DNA from: Phaseolus vulgaris
Lineage: Eukaryota; Streptophyta; Magnoliopsida; Fabales; Fabaceae
Length of the DNA stretch: 64,000 bases
Assembly (NCBI RefSeq): GCF_000499845.2
Contig: NC_023749.2
Location: forward strand, 4,311,030 to 4,375,029
Reading direction: 5' to 3'
The notes under the pieces were generated by a model that was not told the origin of the DNA, did not search any database, and saw nothing but the letters and a program-made list of their open reading frames with translations. Position numbers and translations under genes: made by a program. Positions 1-9,572 of the stretch are shown here, one piece after another. Numbering within the stretch: the stretch's first letter is position 1; every line of letters begins with the position of its first letter.

Positions 1-1240
1 TATGATAAGTACAGAAGAAATGTTCAACTTTCTCATCATGAATATAATAAATATGAGATAAGAAATTGAGAAAAGCGTGAGAGTATATTAAGTAAGTATT
101 CGGTATACAAAGAGTATATTAAGAATTGATTAAAAGTGTATATATCTTTGTAGAAAGTTTATTTATAATGTTTAATTATGGATAATATGTTATAATATGT
201 CAAATTTATCATATACCAGTGTTAATTTTATTTTATGAAAATTTATTAATTTATCGAGTATTACCTACGAGTCCCATATTTTTAGGAAGTTTTTACAACT
301 GCTTTAATTGCTATTTATTGTAATTACTTTAAATACGTTTTTGGACTCGTCAATCGATCATTATAGCTTATCCATATTGATGGATATAGTTTTATTTTAA
401 CTTTGTATGAAATTTTGTGTAAAAATAAATATAATTAATATTATTGACAATATATAATTAGTACTATTGACAATAAATTTTTTTTATAGAAAAGTCTCAC
501 TCTATACTATAAGTAAACGTTTATGTCGATAAAAGAATAATTTACAAAGACATTTTTATTTATTTAGTATAAGGAAACTTTATGAGTAAGAAAAATTGTT
601 AGTACATAGTGTGATTTTTCACATTACAAGGGATTTTTTTTTCAATATTATTTTTTAACTTAATTTATAAGAAAAACTTTGATCATATTTTGTGGTTGTA
701 GTTTAATGTTATATTTTTAAAAATATAAATTTAACTTATTTTGACACTAATTTTGTTATGTATATAGATGGGACCTGTATTCTATTGTTTTCTGGACAAA
801 AAATCTTAATAAAAAAGAGAATTGGTATTTTATAATAATAAATATTTTAGAAATTCTACCAATTAAACTTTTGTTGGCATTTCAAATAATATAAAAGTAA
901 ATAAGTCTACAACCAAGTTCAATTAATAAGACAAAAATAGTTAGGTACATGTGTGTCCTTATGATAGAACTTTCACTCTAACAACTGACATTATTATTCA
1001 GTTTATATTCATAATTTATTTTCTAAATAGTGATAAATAACCCAAAACTAAATTTTATCAAATTTTAATTTCCTTTTCATTTTTCTAAAAATATTCGTCC
1101 ATAAAACTTTAAAATTAATCGTTAACTTAAGGAAAAAATTCTCAGAGCGACAGATAATGTCAAATTCAGATAATTTTAAATTTTTTATTTTGTTGACTGA
1201 TTTATAAAATTATTTTTAAAACTTTACGGTGATTTTCAAG

Positions 1241-1274
1241 ATCGGATGGTTCTTTTTCTTCAAAAGAAATCCGA
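1241..1274. repeat. Short inverted repeat (hairpin)
   Basis: The arms ATCGGATGGTTCTTTT and AAAAGAAATCCGAT pair except for a two-base bulge, around a loop of about 4 bases. It lies in a local stretch of higher GC inside AT-rich DNA. There is no evidence of function. Confidence 0.5.
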
Positions 1275-3279
1275 TGGCTCTGACCGATTTCCCAATCACA
1301 ATTTAGCTCCTCTGCGTGTTTCTCATTTCTCACGCTTCTTCAAATTTAAGTACGGACTTTATTATAGTTTAAAAATAGCTGTAATTGATTTTAATAAATT
1401 AATGTTAAAGTATTTTTTTATAAAATTGATGTAAATCGGCGCAAACAAAGATATTCTCGAGTCTTCTATCTGCATTTTATATTTTTTATTATTATATTTA
1501 TATATTTTGACAAAAATAAAAAATGAAATAATAAAAAAAATAATTAAATCAAATAATAAGAAAATATAAAAATTATAATTTAAAAAAAATAAGATATAAA
1601 AAATACTTATTCACATCATAAAAACTATTTTACATTTAAATTTTTTACGAAATAATAATATATTAATATTAAAAATAAAATAAAATAGGCATTAATTATA
1701 AAAATAAATTACTTAATAAATATTTAAAAAATAAAAAATAATTGAAATATCTAAAATAAAATATTTATAATAATAAAACAAAAAAAAATTATATATACTA
1801 AAAATAATTATAATGGAAGTTCTTCTTTATTCTTTATATATATAAAAATTATTAAATCTAACTAAAATCTTCCGTAGTTTAGTTTATGAACCATATAACT
1901 AAAGTTTTGATAACTGCTCTTTTGAATAAAAAATATAAAAATATGTGATGCTTCAAATGTATATATCTAACCACAATTCAGCGAGTATAAGGGATATTTA
2001 AAACCTGAATTAGATATTGTACCTAAAGTTAAACAATAATAATTTAATTTAGAAAAAATAAAACAATAAATAATAAACAGTAGTATTCGACTTAAAAACA
2101 CTACCTGGGATTAAAATCAACATAAATGAGAAATATAATATAAAAAAAAAAAATGCTGGGTTGAAGCATACAAATTAGTGTTCTTGTTCTTGAAGATAAA
2201 ACATTTTCACTGTACTGATTGTTTATTCTCCCAAAAATACGTTGAATTAATTTTATTAGAGAAAGATTCTGAAATCATGATGTTTTTAAAATTATTTTTC
2301 AGTAACAACAAATTCACTCTAAATATATGACGGTGTTACATATGTCTAATATTCCATTTACATTACCTATGCCATTGGAGATTATATAATTATATACATA
2401 TATTTATTATAATCAATAAGTTACAAAATATAGGAATATTTTAAAACGTTGTATCTTAGATTTTTATATTGAACTTAAATAACACTAGTTTAACCTTGTG
2501 TTTTGTATGTTTCATGATATTGATGATTGTGCTAACACCAAATATGGAAGACCAAAAAGTACCTTGTGAGTACTAATTATTCCCAATAAATAGTACAATA
2601 ATATTTTCTTCAAATTACCACTTCAATACCAACAATTTTTTCATTCTAAAGTCTTAGTCTGTCTATTCTACATTAGTAGATTCTCTCGTAAATGAAAATA
2701 ATTTTTAGAAAGAGTATTCCTTTTTAAATCGACCGTAAAAACAAACTATTATTAACTCATAAAATAAAATAGTTTTTAGAAAACGTAATTGAAAAACAAA
2801 GTCAATAATATTACTATAATATTACATTCAATAAATAAGAATTGTATATTATTTTAAGAATCTTATCATAAAAATTAAATTTTTGTATATAATAAAATAA
2901 AAAGATAAAAAATGTTTATACTAATATACATATTTAAACTAATGGAAGAAAACTTATTTTTTTTCGTGATATTACTTAGTAAAATAATAAATAAATAAAT
3001 AAATAATTTGTACTTTTTCTCAATTATTGAATGTTTCTTATGGAAATTTCCTAAAATCTTATGGAATCTCCAAATAGGTGAATGTTGTGGTGCATTGAGG
3101 TATCCATCAGATAAGTGGTGTAGGATGGGATGAAGAAAATAAGGAGAAGATGTTGATTTAGGATGTGGAAAACGTGTGAAAAGAGGAATATGTTAAACTT
3201 TTTTCTTATAAATTTTTTTATGTTCGATGTGTAATTTGTCATCTTAGATAGTGTGAGACTTCAAACGATAATAATCATT

Positions 3280-3480
3280 TGTCATAAAAGAAAAAAAATT
3301 ATTATTAAAAAAATAAAATACAAAATAAATAAAAAATATAAAAAATTAAACCAAAACTCATATATTAAAAAAAAATATAAATAAATTATATCTATTCCTA
3401 AATTTTTCTAATAACAAAACTCAAATAACATAATACCCATTATACCAATAAAATAATTCTTTATTAATAAATCCCAAACT
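3280..3480. repeat. Dispersed repeat copy 1 (partner at 59155-59355)
   Basis: About 200 bp align by eye with 59155-59355 in the same orientation. Shared landmarks in order are AAACCAAAACYCATAT, CTATACCTATTC-like sequence, CCTATTATACCA-like sequence and AAATCCYAAAYTA. No coding capacity or termini were recognised, so the class of element is unknown. Confidence 0.5.
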
Positions 3481-4066
3481 ACTTTCCTTTAACTACTTTA
3501 ACTTCTCTATTTTCTCATATTATATATTATCAATTTTAATATCATTTGATGCTTTTCATATTTGTTTTTTTAATATCATGATGAAGAATTGAGAATTCTG
3601 ATAATAACTACCTTTTTTTTCCCATCATAATAAAAACTTCTGACTTTTCAATTCCAACACGTGTCAATGAAAGAGTCTAATAAGACAATGATGATTGGTT
3701 AAACAAAAAAAAATGTTGCAACGATGATTTATCTGTGGATTATAATTGGCCGCTAGTCACATTTCACTAGATGCTTCTCCTAGATTTCACCGTGTGATAA
3801 ATATAATTAATTTTGAGACCATTATTTAAAGCTTATACATATATATTTATTTATACTTACGAACATTTTCAACTATTTTTTTTTTCTTTTAAATGCGAGT
3901 TGATACTGTTTTAGGTGACTGATAAGTTAAACAAGCTTACTATTTGATACTCTAACAAAATCAATTGTTTTATACTTTTAAAATAATATTATTTTAATCG
4001 AAGTATAGTATCATCATTTTTTAAAATAATAAAAATATAATATAACGAGTTAATTTTCGTAAATTA

Positions 4067-5310
4067 TTAGGGTAATAAGAAATCACTTTTGTATGAGTAT
4101 TTACTTAATGATAAAAAAACAAAGATAAATGAATATAAATGGGGAAACAGTGTTGGTTGAGTGTTGTAAAAAAGGTTCTTAGAGCTGCTGAAGACTCTGC
4201 TATTTGAGTCACCATTCTGATCCTTTAAAAGCTCTATTAAAAGTAGGTGTGCTGTCACTTCAGCAAGTAAAAAATAAAAAAGCTTAAACCATAGTAACAT
4301 ACAAAGGTGTTTGTTTCTGTGGAGTGGTCCATTACTTGATACTTTGTCTATCTGTGGTGCCCACATTATCTGCAGCAGATGTGGAAACTGATACAATTGG
4401 TGCTTCAGGATATGGTGAAGTGGGAGGTTTAAGTCATGCATAATTGGCCTCAGGGAACACCCTTAACAAGAAAATAATTACTGCCAAAAGTTCATCAATC
4501 TACAATGAATCAGAGCAAGTTAATTTTGCACTTCCCTAGAACCTACCTACCAAGTTTGAAGAAACCAACAGCACATATAATACCATTCATAAGAGCCTGT
4601 AACCACTGACAACACATTTATATTACTTTCCAAACATACAAGCAACATGGTAGGACACTCTCAAGCATCAGTGGGAAGATGCACACTTTGAGGTCCCTTT
4701 GGGTGAAATTGTATGGATATTCCTTTTCCAAAACAAGAGTTTCCCAAAACAAACCATAAGCAGAATTAGGCAATCAGTTTAACTGCTTTATGGTCTTAAT
4801 GTGTGAATAATGACTAGTGCTTGATACAAACTTGTTGGGCACAGCTAGTTCATGAGAAAACTTTCATATTCACATGCCAATTTTGTTTGTTCCCAGTGAA
4901 GTGACACTTATAAAGTGATTTACTTTTGCAACAGTTGCTGCAAGGTAGAACAAACAATGTGCATCTCTGTGTTTTCAACTTGACTGATTAGTCTGATTTC
5001 AGTGTTAGTGTTTGTTTTAGTGTTGCAAGATTAAGGCTTAACAAAATTTGAGGCATTCACTAATAACAATTTTAAGCTTTTCTACAGCAGGCTAAAACCC
5101 CAAAATACTCTGGTATTCAGTAAGACACATGGTGATTCCAAAACTTTCTCTTTACCTTGTCCCCTCCACTTGCACGTTCAACTCTGTGCTCAAGAGTATC
5201 CTAATTACCACTGATTCCTCAAACAATAAAGCTCTGCACTCAAGACTTAAGGCCCTACCAACCCCAAAAAAACTCAAAAGAATCCAAATCAAACAACACT
5301 CATTTGGACT
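4067..5310 (-). pseudogene. Inverted, degenerate TIC62 pseudogene fragment with introns retained
   Basis: Read on the minus strand, this segment follows the intact TIC62 gene at 9573-13634. From 5310 downward it resembles exon 3 (weakly), exon 4 with its donor (about 5210-5150), the exon 5 acceptor (about 5100-5060), intron 5 and its acceptor, and exon 6 (about 4935-4875). It then resembles the start of exon 9 with its acceptor (about 4515-4480), the end of intron 11 and exon 12 (about 4470-4316), and the 3-prime end and UTR (about 4270-4085). Blocks between these are missing, exon 5 is cut short and exon 12 is not followed by exon 13, so no TIC62 frame survives. Intron and splice-site sequence is kept, so this arose by DNA duplication and inversion, not by retroposition. 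Boundaries are approximate because the alignment was done by eye. Confidence 0.8.
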
Positions 5311-5697
5311 CATCCAAGCCATTATCTAGTTCAAAATAAATATAAATTATCAAACACGGAAAAAACACCAAAATTCCAGATACTTATAACAATATAACCA
5401 AATAAAATCAAATTTTAGTCAACAATTATTTTTCTCAAATGACCAAACCAATAATAAGCTTAAAAACAAAACAAAAATTAAGAGAATTTTGAAGTGTTAC
5501 TTTAAAATGAAATATGTTCAGTTCTAAATACTCCAAAACACTTCGATTACATATCTGATTTTAAAAAATTTGAGAAATGAAGTAAGAAATTTAGATCAAC
5601 AGGAGGGAGAGAAGGGGAGGAGAAATAAAAAGGAAGAAACAAATGAAATTAAAAACGAAGTGGGCTTTGGCCCATGTGTTACAAGGATACCTCATGA
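5311..5697. other. Intergenic, no gene seen
   Basis: AT-rich sequence between the inverted TIC62 fragment and a nested transposon pair. A purine-rich stretch near 5595-5640 has an open frame starting only at a TTG; I do not consider it coding. Confidence 0.6.
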
Positions 5698-6575
5698 AAC
5701 GGAAAAGACAAAGGCAAATGCTCCCTGCACGCAACACTTTTTAACCTGCACCCAACACAATTTTAAAAATTCCAAAAATGCCCTTTATTTCGGAAATAAA
5801 AATCCGGAATTGAAAATAATATATTCCGGAAAAATATATCTGGAAGTGGTTATTGAGTTTCGGAAATAAAAATCCGGAAAAAAAAATTAAAATTCTATTC
5901 TGGACAAAAAAATCCAGAATTGATAAATAATACATTCTGGAAAAAAAAATCCAGAAAAGAGATTATTGTGTTTCGGAAATAAAAATCTGGAAACAAAAAT
6001 GAAAAACTCATTCCGGATAAAAAAATCCATAATATAAAATTTCGTTCCGGAAAAAAAAATCCAAAACACATATTTCGGAAATTTTTTTTAAGGATAGTTT
6101 TGTCTTTTCCGCTGGAATCGGGTGCAGTGATATGGTGCAGGAAGCAATTGCCAAAGACAAATTCTTCCTACACCCAATATTTTTGAACCTACATTTAATA
6201 CAATTTTAAAACTCCAAAAATACCTTTTATTTCAGAAATGAAAATCCAAAATTGAAAATAATACATTCTGAAAAAGTAGATCCAAAAGAGATTATTGTGT
6301 TTCAGAAATAAAAATCCAGAAACAAAAATCAAAATCTCATTCCAAATAAGAAAATCCAAAATTAAAAATAATACATTTTTTTAAATAGATTTGGAAGAGT
6401 TTTTGTGTTGAAATAAAAATCCAAAAACAAAAATAAAAAATCCATTCCAAATAGAAAAATCCACAATAAAAAAAATCTAGAAATATATTTCAGGAAAGAG
6501 GTCCGGAATGTATTTTTATATGTATCCATTTTTTTAAAGAACATTTTGATGCCAGAAGCAATTGCCAACGGAAAA
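5698..6575. mobile_element. Older Mutator-like miniature element (E2), split by a younger one
   Basis: Element body is 5707-5712 plus 6153-6566, interrupted by element E1. It is flanked by a perfect 9-bp direct repeat, AACGGAAAA, at 5698-5706 and 6567-6575. The ends are an imperfect inverted repeat: left GACAAATTCTTCCTACACCC (6157 onward, its first six bases also at 5707-5712), right end reading GGCAATTGCTTCTGGC on the other strand. The interior is the same family as E1 (AATTTTAAAA, CCAAAAATRCC, TTATTTCRGAAAT), but most CpG sites of E1 appear as CpA or TpG here. There is no transposase. A 9-bp duplication is typical of Mutator-like elements; the assignment rests on that and the inverted ends. 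Confidence 0.8.
5713..6152. mobile_element. Mutator-like MITE (E1), nested in E2
   Basis: A 440-bp non-coding element bounded by a perfect 9-bp duplication AAAGACAAA at 5704-5712 and 6153-6161. Terminal inverted repeats begin GGCAAATGCTCCCTGCAC on the left and, on the other strand of the right end, GGCAATTGCTTCCTGCAC. The interior is a series of short palindromic TTTCGGAAAT / AATCCGGAA units that would fold on themselves. It has no coding capacity. Its insertion point is six bases inside the left end of E2, so it is the younger of the two. Confidence 0.85.
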
Positions 6576-6900
6576 TGTTGGCATGGAAAAGAGTCAACAT
6601 TATTTTTAAACAATATCATTAGCTTATTTTAATTGAATTTTAAAGATAGCAATATATAAGATATAAAGAATATATATACTTGACTAAAATTGGATTTAAC
6701 AACCAGATAAGAAGTCTTTTATGTCAAACAAGTATTATCAATAATCTATAAAGATTATGGAAAATTTTCTAGACTCACAAAATATATGGAAGGGTGTTGT
6801 AGAATTAGGAATTTCTTTCAAAGATAACTTCTCAACTTTATATTATAATAAAATAATAGTATCTGAGAAAAAAAAATGTATGGTTCAACTTCCTAAAACT
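6576..6900. other. Intergenic, no gene seen
   Basis: AT-rich sequence with no recognisable feature between the nested transposon pair and the start of the direct TIC62 pseudogene. Confidence 0.6.
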
Positions 6901-7260
6901 CACTAGGGTCCTAATTACTATTAACCATTATTGTTATTGCTAACAAGTGGTATTGGTTAAGTCATTGCTTATTGAGATTGCTGTCAGTGGTCCAGATTCC
7001 TCTGCTAATGTTGCATCTGAAAAACCTAGCATTGCCACTCAGATTGAAACTGCACCTAAACAAGTGGCAAACTAGCCACTTTCTCCCTACACTGTGTAAG
7101 CCAGAGTAGTAATGTTGCCTAGACAAGAGATATCAAAATATCATGCAGAAAAACTCTGTAACTCTTTCTGAATAAGTTATAAGGATCAGGACATAGCCAA
7201 CTTTTTCATTGTGGACTGTGGAGGTATGCACTAATTGGATGTTCATTCTATCAATTACGA

Positions 7261-7645
7261 GACTGTTTCTTCCTACACCCACCTTCATATATTCTTCTCT
7301 CACTTCCATAAATTTTTGGTATTCCAAAAATGTTTCTATGCAATATTCTGGATTACTTAATCTGAATTTTTTTTTTCAAATTCGTAATTAGCTTCTGGAT
7401 TACATAATTCGAAAGTCTTTTTTTAATGCATAATTAGTTTTCGAATTACATAATATGGAAGTCTTTTCTAACTTCCGAATTATGTAATTCGAACTTTTTT
7501 TCCAAATGCGTTTCTGGATTATATAATCCGAAATACTGGATTAAGTAATCCAAAGTATGGAGGTGGCACAAAAAGAATAAAAAAATATTTTTATGTTTTA
7601 TATGGGGTGCCAGAAGAACATATGGAGGTGCAGGAAAAAAGAGTC
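7261..7645. mobile_element. Mutator-like MITE (D) in the TIC62 pseudogene
   Basis: A 385-bp element with inverted ends: left GACTGTTTCTTCCTACACC, right end reading GACTCTTTTTTCCTGCACC on the other strand. The inside is rich in self-complementary TTCTGGATTAYRTAATYCGAA units. It is directly flanked by 15-bp repeats, TTCTATCAATTACGA (7246-7260) and TTCTATCAGTTATGA (7646-7660), which match at 13 of 15 positions and correspond to the intron 10/exon 11 junction of TIC62. It has no coding capacity. Confidence 0.75.
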
Positions 7646-7719
7646 TTCTATCAGTTATGATGATTTGGTGCAAAGATCAGTGAGACAATACAAATACCAA
7701 GTGGTTCAAATTAGGGATC

Positions 7720-7778
7720 TTAGGTTTACTCTTTGAACCCGCCAAATTGTTAGGTTCACTGTTTGAGCCCGCCAAATG
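7720..7778. repeat. Two-copy tandem repeat, 30 bp unit
   Basis: Copies 7720-7749 and 7750-7778 share TTAGGTTYACTSTTTGARCC followed by CGCCAAAT. Each contains CCCGCCAAA, whose complement resembles an E2F-type site, but the position inside a pseudogene suggests chance. Confidence 0.6.
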
Positions 7779-8393
7779 TGTATTGGTCTGGTTTCCTATC
7801 AGTCCCTTATTTTTTTTATACTTTTAAAGAAAGATTTCATATTTTTGGAATAAAAATTGATAATAATCAATGTTTCATATAAAATTTTATTTACATTAAT
7901 TTCTTTATACATCATTTGATTTATTAAAGTATTGTTGATATTTTCTTTATTTTGTTAGGTATTAAATTTTCTTCTATCATAATATTAAAATTTAATTTAA
8001 ATTTATTGTTTTTTCTTGTATTAATATATTAATTATTATAACAAAATAAATAGATCTAGTTTTTTTAAAAAAATAAATTTAAAAAAATTGAAAAGTGATG
8101 AGTTAACAAAATTAAACTGTTTTTTTAAGCCTCTTTCTCCTTGTGTAGCGTATGTGATCATCTAATTTTGTGCTCATATGTCAGTTAAATACACATTGCT
8201 GCCTTTTTTTTTTACCTAAACGCCCTACCATGTGTAAATTTAATCCCTTTTTGTTATCAGGGTTTTAGCAATACTTTGGCTTTGGGTCAAAATACTGAGT
8301 GAAGTTCAGTTTCACTTGGGTGATTTCTCTCATCTTCATGTTAATTGCTGGGCTATATATGTCTCTTTTCATTATTTATTTCTTCCTTGCCTT

Positions 8394-8940
8394 GGCAGTT
8401 TCTTACTGCACCCCACAAAATTGCGCAAAGACAAAACTGTCCCTATATAAACTGTACATTTTTTTTTGTATTCTGGATTATGAAATCCAGTAAATTTTCG
8501 AATTGACGCTTCCGGTAAATTTTCGGATTGGTGCATCCGGTAATCTCCCGGATTGATGCTTCCGGTAGTACATGAATGATAGTGTTAATCCAAAATAAAA
8601 AATGCAAAACATCCATAATTAAAAAAACTATTACGAATCCGCCAATTCATAATTCAAAATATGCATTCCGGATTCAGAAATCCATAATTGAAAAAAATCA
8701 TTCTGGATCCACCAATCCGTAATAGAAACTAGGCTTCCGGATTTAGCAATCCAGAAATCAATAATTTATGCAAACTTTGCTTCTGGAACACCCCCTCATC
8801 GGGAATGCAACATGATTCACTTCCGGATTGATGAATTCGTAACACACTCCCAGATCCCAAAATTGTGGGGGTCAGTTTCGGAATTTACAAAATTGTGGGG
8901 GTGCAGGAAGAAAAATGTAGGGGTGCAGGAAGAGACTGCC
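8394..8940. mobile_element. Mutator-like MITE (C) with perfect 9-bp duplication
   Basis: A 547-bp element flanked by a perfect direct repeat CCTTGCCTT at 8385-8393 and 8941-8949. Terminal inverted repeats are GGCAGTTTCTTACTGCACCC (left) and, on the other strand, GGCAGTCTCTTCCTGCACCC (right). The right terminal motif GGGGTGCAGGAAG occurs twice in a row (8897 onward and 8920 onward). The interior carries three 25-bp tandem units and several inverted TTCCGGAT units. There is no transposase. It belongs to the same family as the elements at 5713, 7261, 26902 and 28318. Confidence 0.88.
8494..8568. repeat. Three 25-bp tandem units inside MITE C
   Basis: Units 8494-8518, 8519-8543 and 8544-8568 share the core GATTGRTGCWTCCGGTA with a few changes each. 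This internal amplification sits within the miniature transposon and has no sign of coding. Confidence 0.75.
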
Positions 8941-9572
8941 CCTTGCCTTATGTATAGGTCTATCTTACTTATTATCACTATGTTATGTGTTTGTTTGCCC
9001 TTGATGTTCAAAACATGCCTTATTTTTTCTAACTGGACCCGTAATTATAATACAACCGTTGAAGAGTTCAAGAGTCTATGCAGCAACTCATGAAGGAAGG
9101 TCCCTCAAATATGAAGACAAATGTTTCTGCGAATTCAAATTTTCAACCATTCACTTTTTTCAACAGCACTCTTGTGTCTTTTTGTAATTTATTTTCCTGT
9201 GTTGCAATTTAAATAATATAAGGAAAAAGTATCACTTTTCTTGTTCATTTTTTATCAACATTATTCTTTCTGAATAAATTGGGCTAACTTTGTAACATTA
9301 GTTCTGAATATATGACAACTTTTTTGTAACATTATAGATATAATAACTTCAGGCATTAGATTTTTTTAAACCACATAAATTGCATGTTATGTGGAATCTA
9401 TGTAATCAATATCTTAAGGAGTCACACATGTGGGGCAGGTGCATCATATCCACAGAGAGTAGAGGATGGCATTGGTGCCATTGAGAGAAGATAGCAATGG
9501 ATAACATCATCAAAACTAAACTTCACAATTCTCCTTCTCATCATAATCCTCCACAACCTTCTACCTGTGCCT

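Larger units (their letters stand above)
1..4060. other. AT-rich intergenic sequence
   Basis: No credible gene is visible: open frames are short, low in complexity and lack splice-compatible neighbours. The tract holds an inverted repeat at 1241-1274 and one copy of a dispersed repeat at about 3280-3480, both listed separately. Otherwise I see only A/T runs. Confidence 0.7.
6901..9245 (+). pseudogene. Direct TIC62 pseudogene (3-prime half), broken by two MITEs
   Basis: This follows the intact gene from intron 9 to the 3-prime UTR (about 12483-13960). The exon 10 copy is at about 6988-7097: the AAA-CAG of the parent reads AAC-TAG, a stop just before the repeat motif. The exon 11 copy starts near 7655 after element D; about 50 bp encoding the Pro-Ser stretch are missing and its end is at about 8120-8150. 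The UTR copy is at about 9060-9240. The stretch 7690-8095 has no match to the parent. MITE D (7261-7645) interrupts the start of exon 11 and MITE C (8394-8940) lies after it. Exons 1-9, 12 and 13 were not found. Introns are retained, so this is a DNA-level duplicate. Confidence 0.85.

Noticed and set aside
5741..6619. Several Phe/Ile-rich minus-strand frames
   Set aside because: They lie in the nested miniature elements and reflect repeated AAAAATCCGGAA-type units, not proteins.
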